Assembly (NCBI GenBank): GCA_030625565.1
Contig: DAOUQO010000003.1
Span: 1 to 38,786, forward strand
Source of the DNA: Aliiroseovarius sp.
GTDB taxonomy: Bacteria; Pseudomonadota; Alphaproteobacteria; Rhodobacterales; Rhodobacteraceae
DNA length: 38,786 nucleotides
Direction: 5' to 3'
This document shows positions 8,336-17,065 of this stretch, one piece after another. The notes below the pieces were generated by a model. That model worked only from the letters and a program-made list of their open reading frames with translations. It did no database searches and was not told where the DNA came from. The position numbers were made by a program, and so were the translations under genes. Each line of letters opens with the position of its first letter. The stretch's first letter is position 1.

Positions 8336-10000
8336 ATGCTGCGCAGCCTTGAAATTCGCGATATGCTAATTATTGATCACTTGGTGTTTGAGCCGGGCGA
8401 TGAATTAAACGTGCTTACTGGCGAAACCGGCGCAGGTAAATCTATCTTACTTGATTCGCTTGGTTTTGTGCTGGGCTGGCGCGGGCGCAGTGACATGGTC
8501 CGTAAAGGTTGTGACCAAGGCGAGGTGGAGGCGGTTTTTCACCTTTCCCCGGATCACCCTGCGCGCGCTGTTTTGGATCAAGCGGGTATTTCGTGTGAAG
8601 ATGATGATCTGATCTTGCGGCGTGTGAACCAGCGTGATGGGCGCAAAAGTGCGTGGGCAAATGGGCGCCGTGCTTCGGGCGAAGTGCTGCGCGCGCTATC
8701 TGAAACCTTGGTTGAACTGCACGGCCAACAAGATGATCGTGGTCTGCTAAACCCCCGTGTTCACCGTAAATTACTGGATGAATTTGGCCAACTTGGGCCG
8801 CTGGAAACCAGCTGCCGGACAGGTTGGCGCGCGCTGGCCGAGGCTGCAAAAACCTTGGAAAATGCCCATGCCCGCCTTGCCAAGGTGCAGGCGGAAGAAG
8901 AATTTCTGCGCCATTCTGTGGCTGAGCTGGACGCGCTTGCGCCCGAGGCGGGGGAAGAGGCCACGTTGGATGCCCACCGCCGGTTGATGCAGGCCTCTGA
9001 ACGAATAAGCAGCGATATTGCTAAGGCATTTCAAACACTTGGATCCGGAGAAGGGGCCGAGGGCCGTATTTCAGATGCGCTACGCTGGCTTGAAGATGCG
9101 CAGGATCATGCGGGTGAAATTGTTGCTGCACCAATTGAAAACCTGCACAAGGTTCTGGATAATCTGGGCGATGCCTTGGCCGGAGTCGAAGCCGCGCTTC
9201 AAGCGCTCAGCTTTAACCCGCATGAATTGGAGCAGGCTGAAGAACGGCTTTTTGCGATTAGGGCCTTGGCGCGCAAACACAATGTCACGCCCGATGCTTT
9301 GGGTGATTTCGCGGCTGGTCTGCGTGACCGTCTTCGGGCGCTGGACCAAAGCGCCGAAGAAATTTCTGGGCTTGAGGCGGCGCAGGCGCAGGCGCTTGCC
9401 ACCTATGAAAAATCCGCAACCCGGCTGACTGCTGCACGTAAAAAAGCGGCCAAGGCGCTTGATAAGGCCATGGCGGGCGAACTTGCCCCACTGAAAATGG
9501 AGCGCGCGGTTTTTTTGACAGAAGTCAGTGCGGCGCAGCCTGGCCCTGAGGGGCAGGATAATGTTTGTTTTCAAGTGGCAACAAATGTTGGCGCTGCTTC
9601 TGGGCCGCTGAATAAAATTGCCTCGGGGGGCGAATTAAGCCGGTTTTTACTGGCGTTAAAGGTCTGTCTAACCCGCGATGCTGCTGGGTTAACCATGATT
9701 TTCGATGAGATTGACCGGGGCGTCGGAGGGGCAACGGCTGACGCCGTCGGGCGACGTCTGGCCGATTTGGCCGTCGGCGGGCAGGTGCTGGTTGTTACCC
9801 ATTCGCCGCAAGTTGCCGCATGCGGTGCAGTGCATTGGCAGGTGGCCAAACAGGTTAAGGACGGGGTGACGTTGTCAAATGTAACCGCGCTGTCCAAACT
9901 TGAGCGGGTTGATGAAATAGCCCGCATGTTGGCAGGCGATACCGTGACCGAAGCCGCGCGCGCTGCTGCTCGCGAACTTTTGAAAAAAGGACAGGGATGA
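8336..10000 (+). CDS. recN: DNA repair protein RecN
   Basis: RecN is an SMC-like ATPase that acts on double-strand breaks during RecA-dependent recombination. The 554-residue protein has Walker A GETGAGKS (29-36), a long coiled-coil middle, the ABC signature SGGELSRF (from about 430) and Walker B TMIFDEID (about 453-460), then a D-loop/H-loop region (VLVVTHSP). The ATG at 8336 begins the family-typical LRSLEIRDMLIIDHL; a longer reading frame starting inside bamD has no family similarity. It is 37 bp after bamD. Its stop overlaps the next gene by 4 bp (ATGA). No LexA box was recognised. Confidence 0.95.
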   Translation: MLRSLEIRDMLIIDHLVFEPGDELNVLTGETGAGKSILLDSLGFVLGWRGRSDMVRKGCDQGEVEAVFHLSPDHPARAVLDQAGISCEDDDLILRRVNQRDGRKSAWANGRRASGEVLRALSETLVELHGQQDDRGLLNPRVHRKLLDEFGQLGPLETSCRTGWRALAEAAKTLENAHARLAKVQAEEEFLRHSVAELDALAPEAGEEATLDAHRRLMQASERISSDIAKAFQTLGSGEGAEGRISDALRWLEDAQDHAGEIVAAPIENLHKVLDNLGDALAGVEAALQALSFNPHELEQAEERLFAIRALARKHNVTPDALGDFAAGLRDRLRALDQSAEEISGLEAAQAQALATYEKSATRLTAARKKAAKALDKAMAGELAPLKMERAVFLTEVSAAQPGPEGQDNVCFQVATNVGAASGPLNKIASGGELSRFLLALKVCLTRDAAGLTMIFDEIDRGVGGATADAVGRRLADLAVGGQVLVVTHSPQVAACGAVHWQVAKQVKDGVTLSNVTALSKLERVDEIARMLAGDTVTEAARAAARELLKKGQG

Positions 10001-10656
10001 TGCAACGGCAGCAGGTGGAAAAACAGGCATTTGGGTTTTTTATTTTTGCATTGATGGCCTTTGGCCTAATGCAAATTCTTGTTTTCATAACTAAAGGCGC
10101 GGCCTCACAAGAGGTGTTCGAGGTTTTTTCTGCCCCCCAAACCTATACCGAAGCCCTTGTAAATTCAGGAAATTCCTTGCGAATTATGCTGTTTTTGGAT
10201 GTGTTTTTCATGATTGGCTATGGCGGCGGCTTGTCCCTTACCGCTTATGCAAATGCGCCGCGCAATCCGGTTTTTGGCTGGGTCACCGGAATTGGTATTG
10301 CAGGCTTGCTTTTGTTAGATCTGTCAGAAAACCTGATCATGTTGCATGCGCTGGATTTGGCGCAGCTGGGGGGCACTTTGGATGCCGCCCAAATTGGTTG
10401 GCAGGTCGGAATTTCCGGGGCTAAATGGTTAATTGCTGCGCTTTCCGTCGTGGCATTGACGTTCATTTTACCACAAAACACCTTGTTTGAACGTCTTCTA
10501 GTGTGGTCTGCGCGCATCGCCTTGCCCATTGGCACCGGTCTGTTTGTAACAGGTGCATTTGATGCGCGCCTTTTGGGCGGATTGTTCATTCTTGTTGGCA
10601 TGGGCGGCGGATTTGGCCTGCTTGCCCTAACTATTTGGCAACGGCGCGCCCTATAA
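9997..10656 (+). CDS. Unknown six-helix membrane protein coupled to recN
   Basis: I do not recognise the family. The 219-residue product has about six hydrophobic segments (roughly 11-32, 61-85, 92-115, 138-158, 166-188 and 192-214). The first loop (33-60) is probably outside and relatively polar. There is no signal peptide, catalytic motif or cysteine cluster. A DLSENLIMLHAL segment carries charged residues in or next to helix 3. The start overlaps the recN stop as ATGA, implying co-translation; a second ATG at 10000 is an alternative start. It ends 14 bp from the convergent dehydrogenase gene. It occupies the place where I would expect ligA in many Rhodobacterales. Function is unknown. Confidence 0.8.
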   Translation: MMQRQQVEKQAFGFFIFALMAFGLMQILVFITKGAASQEVFEVFSAPQTYTEALVNSGNSLRIMLFLDVFFMIGYGGGLSLTAYANAPRNPVFGWVTGIGIAGLLLLDLSENLIMLHALDLAQLGGTLDAAQIGWQVGISGAKWLIAALSVVALTFILPQNTLFERLLVWSARIALPIGTGLFVTGAFDARLLGGLFILVGMGGGFGLLALTIWQRRAL

Positions 10657-10670
10657 TTAATGGCGTATAA

Positions 10671-12044
10671 CTAATTACCCCGAATCAGTTTTCCGGGGTT
10701 CATAATTCCGACCGGATCCAGCGTGCGCTTAATATCACCCATTACATCCCAGCTTGCGCCATGTTCTGCGTCCATCAAATCAAGTTTTCCTATGCCGATC
10801 CCGTGTTCTCCGGTGATTGTGCCACCAAGGCGCAGCGCGCGTTCGCTCATGCGTTTGGCAAGGTTTTTGGCCTCGGCCAACTCGGCCGCATTGCCAGGCT
10901 CAATCAGTAAAACAGCATGGAAGTTTCCGTCCCCCATATGGCCCAAAATGGGGCCGGGAATCGATGCTGCTTCAATATCGGCGCGGGTTTCTTCGAAGGC
11001 CTCGGGCAGTTTTGATATTGGCACGCAAATGTCGGTTACCACGGCAGTCGCGCCCGGACGCAGGGAAAGGCAGGCGTAATATGCTTTGTGGCGCATGGTC
11101 CATAGCGCGGTGCGCTCTTCGGCCTTCGTGGTGGACATGTAATCTAGTCCATTGAAATCATCGGAGATTTCCCCAAATCGCCTAACATCTTCGGCGACGG
11201 CCTTTTCAGAGCCATGAAACTCTAATAATAAATGCGTGCGTTCGGCAAAATCCATCCCAGTATATTGGTTAATTGCGCGGACAGTATCTGTGTCAACAAA
11301 TTCAATCCGTGCCACGGGAATGCCCATTTGGATGGTTTGAATTACCGCATCTACCGCATCTTTCATCCGGTCGAATCCACAGAATGCGGCAGAAATGACC
11401 TCCGGTTGGCCAGATAAACGCAGGGTCAGGCGGGTGATGATGCCTAGCGTGCCTTCGGAGCCTAAAAATAGCGCGGTCATATCATAGCCGGATGCCGATT
11501 TTCGGGCGCGCGATCCGGTTTGGATAATGCGCCCATCGGCCAGAACCACTTCTAACCCCAGAACATTTTCGCGCATATTGCCATACCGCACAGCGGTTGT
11601 GCCTGATGCACGGGTTGAGGCCATCCCCCCGATTGAGGCATTTGCACCGGGATCGACCGGAAAAAACAACCCTGTTGCCCGCAATTCCCGGTTCAGTTCC
11701 TCGCGCGTTAATCCCGGCTGCACATCGACGTCCACATCGCCGGGATCAAGGCGCAGAATTTTGTTCATCCGCCCAAAATTGACACTAACGCCGCCGTTGA
11801 TAGCACTGGTATGCCCTTCGAGAGAGGTGCCCGCACCATAAGGAATAACCGGACATTCATGCCGGTTGCATATCGTTAAAATTTTAGAGACTTCGGCAGT
11901 GTTTTCAGGCCAGACCACCGCATCGGGTGGAAAGGCGGCAAAATGTGTCTCGCTCGTGCCATGTTGGTCCAGATCAGACTTGGAGCGACTGCAACGATCG
12001 CCTAGAAAAGAATCAAGCTCGGCTATAGCGGCGTCAATATTCAT
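10671..12044 (-). CDS. FAD-linked D-lactate/glycolate-type dehydrogenase
   Basis: This is a flavoprotein of the PCMH-type FAD family (D-lactate dehydrogenase (cytochrome), GlcD and relatives) that oxidises a 2-hydroxy acid to a 2-oxo acid and passes electrons to the respiratory chain. The FAD domain has PYGAGTSLEGH (68-78) and GSEGTLGI (195-202). The C-terminal cap carries the metal/substrate motifs GHMGDGNFH (368-376) and GEHGIG (412-417), then NPGKL (449-453). The 457-residue length and the presence of both His motifs favour a D-lactate dehydrogenase over a pure oxidase, but the substrate (D-lactate, glycolate or D-2-hydroxyglutarate) cannot be fixed from sequence. No glcE/glcF partner is adjacent. 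It is divergent from the ClC gene across 78 bp. Confidence 0.88.
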   Translation of the reverse strand: MNIDAAIAELDSFLGDRCSRSKSDLDQHGTSETHFAAFPPDAVVWPENTAEVSKILTICNRHECPVIPYGAGTSLEGHTSAINGGVSVNFGRMNKILRLDPGDVDVDVQPGLTREELNRELRATGLFFPVDPGANASIGGMASTRASGTTAVRYGNMRENVLGLEVVLADGRIIQTGSRARKSASGYDMTALFLGSEGTLGIITRLTLRLSGQPEVISAAFCGFDRMKDAVDAVIQTIQMGIPVARIEFVDTDTVRAINQYTGMDFAERTHLLLEFHGSEKAVAEDVRRFGEISDDFNGLDYMSTTKAEERTALWTMRHKAYYACLSLRPGATAVVTDICVPISKLPEAFEETRADIEAASIPGPILGHMGDGNFHAVLLIEPGNAAELAEAKNLAKRMSERALRLGGTITGEHGIGIGKLDLMDAEHGASWDVMGDIKRTLDPVGIMNPGKLIRGN

Positions 12045-12122
12045 GCCACGTTGTCCCCCGTAAAACCCGAGCTAGATTAGCGATGCGGGCAAGTAATGTT
12101 AGCCCCCATATAAGGGCAGAAT

Positions 12123-13811
12123 ATGGCAAAAAGGTTAAAATTATTTCTATCCCATCAGGCGCGCGGCGCAAAGGTGGAATTTGCAAATATGTGGGGAACT
12201 TTTCGTAAAAAAGCGCCAAAATTGGCGCTGTTTTGGCTGGTTGCTTTGGCGATCGGCATTGCGGCGGGCATTGCGGCGCTATTGTTCCGTCTGGGTATCG
12301 GTCAGGTGCAAACATTTTTGTACGGAGTTGATGATCCACGGCACTTACATTCCTTTGCTGAAAACCTGCAATGGTACTGGATTTTATTAATTCCAGCCTG
12401 TGGCGGGCTGTTGGTTGGGGCGGTCTTGAACTGGTTCACCAATGACGGACGGGTGCGTTCGGTTGCCGATGTCATCGAAGGGGCGGCGCTGCACGAAGGA
12501 CGGGTTGAACGGCGCGCCGGCATCGGTTCGGCAATTGCATCTTTTATTACCCTAAGCGCGGGTGGGTCCACCGGGCGCGAAGGGCCGGTTGTGCATTTGG
12601 CAGCAGTGATGGCGGCGTGGGCATCCGAGCGGCTGAAGGCCAACGGTATCACAGCGCGTGATCTGATGGGGTGCGCGGTTGCGGCGGCGGTTTCTGCCAG
12701 CTTTAACGCACCAATTGCCGGTGCTATTTTCGCGCTTGAGGTGGTATTGCGCCACTTTGCCGTGCGCGCCTATGCGCCTATCGCCATTGCCTCGATCGCG
12801 GGAACGGTGATTAGCCGTTTGGAATTTGGCAATGTCACCGAATTTCGCCTTGCTGTCGATGAAACACTGGCCTTTCATATCGAGCTTCCGGCATTTTTGC
12901 TGCTGGGGCTGGTCTGCGGATTGGTTGCGGTTGTTTTTGTGCGGGTGGTATTTTGGAGCGACGATATAGCCACAAAATTCTATGCCTATATCCGGCTGCC
13001 CCGAATGTTTCGCCCGGCTTTGGCTGGCTTAATACTGGGCGGCGTGGCCATTTTTTACCCGCATATTATCGGAATTGGATATGAAACCACTTCGGCAGCG
13101 CTGACCGGTGAATTGCTGTTATACGAGGCGATTATTTTTGCCGTTCTGAAAGTGCTCGCAGTGGCGATCACCATGGCCGGACGCATGGGCGGCGGTATTT
13201 TTTCGCCCAGCCTGATGATCGGGGCCTTAACAGGTCTGGCTTTTGGCCTGATTGCCACGGCCGTTTTCCCAAGCGTTTCCGGGTCGGTAACCCTGTATGC
13301 ATTGGCGGGAATGGGGGCAGTTGCAGCGGCAGTTCTGGGCGCGCCGATTTCAACCACGTTGATTGTGTTCGAATTAACAGGGGACTGGCAAACCGGGCTT
13401 GCGGTGATGGCGGCGGTGTCGCTGTCGTCGGCCTTGGCCAGTCGGATGATGCACGGATCGTTCTTTTTAAGCCTGCTTGAGCGGAAAAATGTGCATCTGT
13501 CGGCAGGCCCGCAGGCCTATCTTTTGTCGACCATGCGGGTTGCTGGATATATGCGCGAAACAGGCGGGGCCAAGGCAGCCAGCGAGGCCAGTTGTTGGGA
13601 CCTTATTGCTGACGGCATTTATGTGGATGGCAATGCATCGCTTGAGGTGGTGATGGCGGTGTTTGAAGATAAAGGTCTGGATTTCATCCCTGTTGTTACG
13701 CTGGGCGGCGAAGGGGATCCGCCTGAATTATGGGGGGCATTGTTTCAAGTTGATGCTTTGCGCGCTTATAACAAGGTGCTGTCGGATGTCGCGGCCGAAG
13801 AACATTCTTAA
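12123..13811 (+). CDS. ClC-family chloride transporter/channel with C-terminal CBS-like region
   Basis: This is a homodimeric inner-membrane protein of the ClC family, moving chloride through its own pore in each subunit. The 562-residue product keeps GREGP (151-155), including the gating glutamate Glu153, then SFNAPIAGAIFALE (193-206) and the third anion-site motif GGGIFSP (356-362). The first motif, GSGIP in E. coli ClcA, is not conserved: the aligned segment reads VRSVA (111-115). The residue following Glu206 is Val207, where the proton-coupling Glu203 of ClcA would sit. Residues from about 505 resemble a degenerate CBS-type regulatory tail. Whether it is an exchanger or a channel cannot be decided, though Val at that site is what channel-type ClCs have. 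Confidence 0.92.
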   Translation: MAKRLKLFLSHQARGAKVEFANMWGTFRKKAPKLALFWLVALAIGIAAGIAALLFRLGIGQVQTFLYGVDDPRHLHSFAENLQWYWILLIPACGGLLVGAVLNWFTNDGRVRSVADVIEGAALHEGRVERRAGIGSAIASFITLSAGGSTGREGPVVHLAAVMAAWASERLKANGITARDLMGCAVAAAVSASFNAPIAGAIFALEVVLRHFAVRAYAPIAIASIAGTVISRLEFGNVTEFRLAVDETLAFHIELPAFLLLGLVCGLVAVVFVRVVFWSDDIATKFYAYIRLPRMFRPALAGLILGGVAIFYPHIIGIGYETTSAALTGELLLYEAIIFAVLKVLAVAITMAGRMGGGIFSPSLMIGALTGLAFGLIATAVFPSVSGSVTLYALAGMGAVAAAVLGAPISTTLIVFELTGDWQTGLAVMAAVSLSSALASRMMHGSFFLSLLERKNVHLSAGPQAYLLSTMRVAGYMRETGGAKAASEASCWDLIADGIYVDGNASLEVVMAVFEDKGLDFIPVVTLGGEGDPPELWGALFQVDALRAYNKVLSDVAAEEHS

Positions 13812-13829
13812 GCGCCGTTTTCATAAAAT

Positions 13830-13860
13830 GTGTGCCTGCGGCACGCTTTATAGTGATTTT
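13830..13860 (+). terminator. Bidirectional terminator between ClC gene and rsmA
   Basis: GTGTGCC pairs with GGCACGC across a TGC loop (one G-U pair), followed on the plus strand by TTTATAGTGATTTTTT. On the minus strand the hairpin is followed by a broken T-rich stretch. It lies between the convergent ClC and rsmA genes and could serve both. Confidence 0.55.
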
Positions 13861-13878
13861 TTGCGCTTTAGCTTGGGG

Positions 13879-14715
13879 CTAGTCCAAGGCCCGCGATAGG
13901 GCGCACCATGCTTCCAGCCCGATTTCTTCGGGGCGCTGGGTTGGCTTAATGCCGACCGAGGTCAGAATGTCCTCCATGTCCGGTGACAGGGGTTTAAGGC
14001 TGGCGCGCAGCATTTTGCGGCGTTGTTGAAAGGCGCGCGCCGTCAGGGCTTGCAATTTTTTTGCATCAGCTGGAAAACGTGGCTGGGGCAGGGCTGTTAG
14101 ATGCACCACGGCTGACGATACCTTGGGGGGCGGCGAAAATGCTTCGGGCGGCAACTCCATCACAATGCGTGCATCGGCGCGCCATTGTGATAAAATCGCC
14201 AGTCGCCCATAGGCCTTGCTGCGTGGTTTTGCGACAATGCGTTGGGCAACTTCGCGTTGAAACATCAAGGTTAGGCTGGTCCAGAATGGCGGCCATTCGC
14301 GCGGGGTTAGCCAGCGGATCAACAGTTCGGTCCCGATATTATAGGGCAGGTTGGCGCAAACCCGAATTGGCGGGGTCAGTTGCGCCAGCGGATCAATCGC
14401 CAGCGCATCACCGTTTATTAACGAAAGCCGGTTTGGATAGGCCGCCGCAATTTCATTTAACGCGCCCATTGCCCGACTATCTTTTTCAACCGCCAGCACG
14501 TGGCGCGCCCCTTCCGCCAGCAAACCACGGGTCAAACCACCGGGGCCGGGGCCGATTTCAAGCACGTCACATTTTGATAAATCCCCGGCTGCGCGGGCGA
14601 TTTTGGCTGTCAGGTTCAGATCAAGCAGAAAATTCTGACCCAGCGATTTTTTCGCCGTTAGGTCGTGGTCCATAATGACCTGCCGCAGCGGGGGGAGAGT
14701 ATCAATGGCGCTCAT
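13879..14715 (-). CDS. rsmA: 16S rRNA (adenine1518/1519-N6)-dimethyltransferase RsmA
   Basis: RsmA (KsgA) dimethylates the two adjacent adenines in helix 45 of 16S rRNA using S-adenosylmethionine, a late 30S assembly checkpoint. The 278-residue product has [11 protein letters not shown] (22-32), the SAM motif [11 protein letters not shown] (53-62), the acidic motif EKDSRAM (77-83) and the target-adenine pocket NLPYN (122-126). A C-terminal helical domain follows. Its ATG overlaps the pdxA stop by 4 bp, so it is the last gene of the lptF-lptG-lptD-surA-pdxA-rsmA unit. The surA-pdxA-rsmA order is also found in gammaproteobacteria. Confidence 0.96.
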   Translation of the reverse strand: MSAIDTLPPLRQVIMDHDLTAKKSLGQNFLLDLNLTAKIARAAGDLSKCDVLEIGPGPGGLTRGLLAEGARHVLAVEKDSRAMGALNEIAAAYPNRLSLINGDALAIDPLAQLTPPIRVCANLPYNIGTELLIRWLTPREWPPFWTSLTLMFQREVAQRIVAKPRSKAYGRLAILSQWRADARIVMELPPEAFSPPPKVSSAVVHLTALPQPRFPADAKKLQALTARAFQQRRKMLRASLKPLSPDMEDILTSVGIKPTQRPEEIGLEAWCALSRALD

Positions 14716-15686
14716 GTTGTTCGCTCGTTCGATAGGTTGCGCGCCATTTTCAGGGCTGCAATCAGGGATGCGGGATTGGCCTTGTCGCTGCCTGCCAGAT
14801 CAAAAGCGGTGCCGTGATCTGGCGATGTACGCACAAAGGGCAGGCCAAGGGTGATGTTCACCCCGCTGGCAAAATCAAGGGTTTTGATCGGAATCAGGGC
14901 TTGGTCATGGTACATGCAAATCGCCACGTCATAGGTTGCGCGGGCCTCGGGGTGGAACATGGTGTCGGCAGCAAGGGGGCCGGTAATTGTCAGCCCTTCG
15001 GCGCGCAAATCATCCAAAAGGGGGGTAATCATGGTGATTTCTTCGTGGCCCATTGCGCCGTCTTCGCCAGCATGGGGGTTCAGCCCCGCCACCGCAATGC
15101 GCGGCGCGCTTAGGCCAAAGTTGCGGCGCATGGCGGCATCTGTTGTGCGAATTGTGGCGGCAAGGCTTTCGCGGCTTAGACAGCTTGGTACATCGGCAAT
15201 GGGGATGTGGATTGTGGCGGGCACAACGCGCAACGCATCACAGGCCAGCATCATCACCACGTCGTTTGTTGCGCCAAGATGGGCCAGAAATTCGGTATGG
15301 CCGGGATGGGCGAAACCGCCGCCATCCTGCAGTGCTTTCTTGTGGATAGGGTTGGTGGTCAGTGCTGCTGCTTTGCCCGCCTGAACCAGTTCCACCGCCT
15401 CACGAATAGAGGCAATAATATGAGGCGCATGTGTGGAATTTGGCTGGCCCGGCTGGCGGGGGGCCGCAAAATCACGCTGCAAAACCGGCAGGGCGTTGGG
15501 CATGATGGCGGCGGCTTCGGACGGGTCTGTGATGATCTGAACCGGAACATTTGTGGGCAGCAATGCCACATCGCCAATCAGAAAAAAACAATCGGTATCG
15601 CGCAAGGCTTGCCATGCGGCGCCGGTAATGTCGGCGCCAATGCCCGCAGGTTCCCCCATGGTCAATGCTATTGGTTTTATGTTCAT
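14712..15686 (-). CDS. pdxA: 4-hydroxythreonine-4-phosphate dehydrogenase PdxA
   Basis: PdxA oxidises 4-phosphohydroxy-L-threonine with NAD in the DXP-dependent pyridoxal 5'-phosphate pathway. The 324-residue product opens with [10 protein letters not shown] (8-17). It has the three metal-site regions HPGHTE (127-132), [10 protein letters not shown] (201-210, His205) and [11 protein letters not shown] (258-268, His260). Length is normal for the family. It is translationally coupled to rsmA and starts 68 bp after surA. A periplasmic chaperone gene beside a B6 enzyme and an rRNA methylase is an old conserved neighbourhood and does not imply a shared function. Confidence 0.96.
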   Translation of the reverse strand: MNIKPIALTMGEPAGIGADITGAAWQALRDTDCFFLIGDVALLPTNVPVQIITDPSEAAAIMPNALPVLQRDFAAPRQPGQPNSTHAPHIIASIREAVELVQAGKAAALTTNPIHKKALQDGGGFAHPGHTEFLAHLGATNDVVMMLACDALRVVPATIHIPIADVPSCLSRESLAATIRTTDAAMRRNFGLSAPRIAVAGLNPHAGEDGAMGHEEITMITPLLDDLRAEGLTITGPLAADTMFHPEARATYDVAICMYHDQALIPIKTLDFASGVNITLGLPFVRTSPDHGTAFDLAGSDKANPASLIAALKMARNLSNERTT

Positions 15687-15754
15687 TTACAGGGTCTTAC
15701 CGTTTGTAATCTTACATTTATGCTGCAAAAACCTTGTGCCTATAGGCAGGGTCA

Positions 15755-17041
15755 TCAGTACATTTCAATGTACGCATTGGCCCGTAATTCTGCCAAAAGG
15801 TGATTTGCCAGCATGCCGATGCGTTGATTGCGCAACTGCGCCAGAACATTTTCGCGCGAAACACTTTCCGCCAGCACACGCGACCGGCTGCACAGCATCA
15901 AGAACACCAGCGTTTCACCATTGTTGCGGGTTAGATCAAGCGACACTTCGCCCTTATCAAGGCCGGCAAGTTGCAGCGCAATATCTGTCGGAACCTCGGC
16001 AAGCGGAAGCGTTTGACGGCTAAGGCGATCATCGGGCTGGCCGTTTGCGACGGTATAAAGATCATCGCAAGTATCAATGCGGGTTTTGATTTTAGCAGCC
16101 TCGGCAAGGGCCGCTGCATTGCGACCACCGGGGATGAAATATTGGGCAAAATCCAGCTTTACCGATTGTGCAGCTGGCCCGCCAGTGCGCCGGATTTCAA
16201 GCAACTGAAACAGCGCAACGCCATTGCGAACTGAAACCGGATCCGTAACATCGCCCGGAGATAATGACTGGATTTGTGATGCAACCGCTGCAGGTAAATC
16301 AGACAGCAAGCGCCATTCAAGCCTGCCGCCGCGCTCTTTTGATGGGGCAACGGAATACCGCTGCGCGGCCGAGGCAAACGCTGATTGCGAAGTGATTTCG
16401 CTAAGCTGTGCTGCGCGTTGGTTCGACGCTGTCCGCGATGCAGAAGTGTTTGCTGGCAGGACGATTTCGGCCAAAAGCACCTGTGTGCCTTCGCTGCTTG
16501 GTTCCGCCTGTTCAATAGCGCGGTCAATTTCAGCTTCGGTAATATTTACCTGACTGACAAATTTTGCGCGAACGACTTCGCGCCAAATCATACCCGCGGC
16601 GACGAAATCACGAAATGTTTCCCCGGCAACCCCGCCTTGGGCGATTGCCTCGATAAATTTATCGGTTTCCATATTTGCCCGCGCGGCAAATTCCGCCATG
16701 CCCTCGGCAATTTTTTCATCGCTTAACGCCAACCCTATGGCGTCAGCTTCACGCATTTGCAGGCGTTCGCCAATCAATTGGTCCAGGGCCAGAGCCTGAA
16801 TGTCGCCCGGTGCGCGCAACAGGGTCAGAAAGGCAGTGCGCTGGGACAGCTCATAGGCCGATACAACTGCGTTATTGACCTTGGCAACTGGCGCAAAAAG
16901 GTTCTGTGCTGAAAGGCTGTTTGGCGAAATAGCCATTAATCCCAAGCCTATAAACACCGTTGAAATAAGATTCTGTCGGGCCAGCTGAGTCCATTTGCGG
17001 AACAAGTTTTTTGTCATTGTATTTGTCCGTTCTTCCTGCAT
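15755..17041 (-). CDS. surA: Periplasmic chaperone / peptidyl-prolyl isomerase SurA
   Basis: SurA escorts unfolded outer-membrane proteins, LptD among them, through the periplasm to the BAM complex. The 428-residue product has a signal peptide ending near ISPNSLSA-QNLF, a SurA N-terminal chaperone domain (about 50-190) and one parvulin-type PPIase domain (about 205-310, including SVAPSKERGGRLEW). A further C-terminal segment follows. E. coli SurA has two parvulin domains; here the second is absent or too diverged to see, as in other alphaproteobacteria. The start could be the ATG at 17041 or the one eight codons later at 17017. It lies just downstream of lptD in the same operon, which fits its client relationship. 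Confidence 0.9.
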   Translation of the reverse strand: MQEERTNTMTKNLFRKWTQLARQNLISTVFIGLGLMAISPNSLSAQNLFAPVAKVNNAVVSAYELSQRTAFLTLLRAPGDIQALALDQLIGERLQMREADAIGLALSDEKIAEGMAEFAARANMETDKFIEAIAQGGVAGETFRDFVAAGMIWREVVRAKFVSQVNITEAEIDRAIEQAEPSSEGTQVLLAEIVLPANTSASRTASNQRAAQLSEITSQSAFASAAQRYSVAPSKERGGRLEWRLLSDLPAAVASQIQSLSPGDVTDPVSVRNGVALFQLLEIRRTGGPAAQSVKLDFAQYFIPGGRNAAALAEAAKIKTRIDTCDDLYTVANGQPDDRLSRQTLPLAEVPTDIALQLAGLDKGEVSLDLTRNNGETLVFLMLCSRSRVLAESVSRENVLAQLRNQRIGMLANHLLAELRANAYIEMY

Positions 17042-17065
17042 CTTTATTCTTCTTCTAAATTTGAA

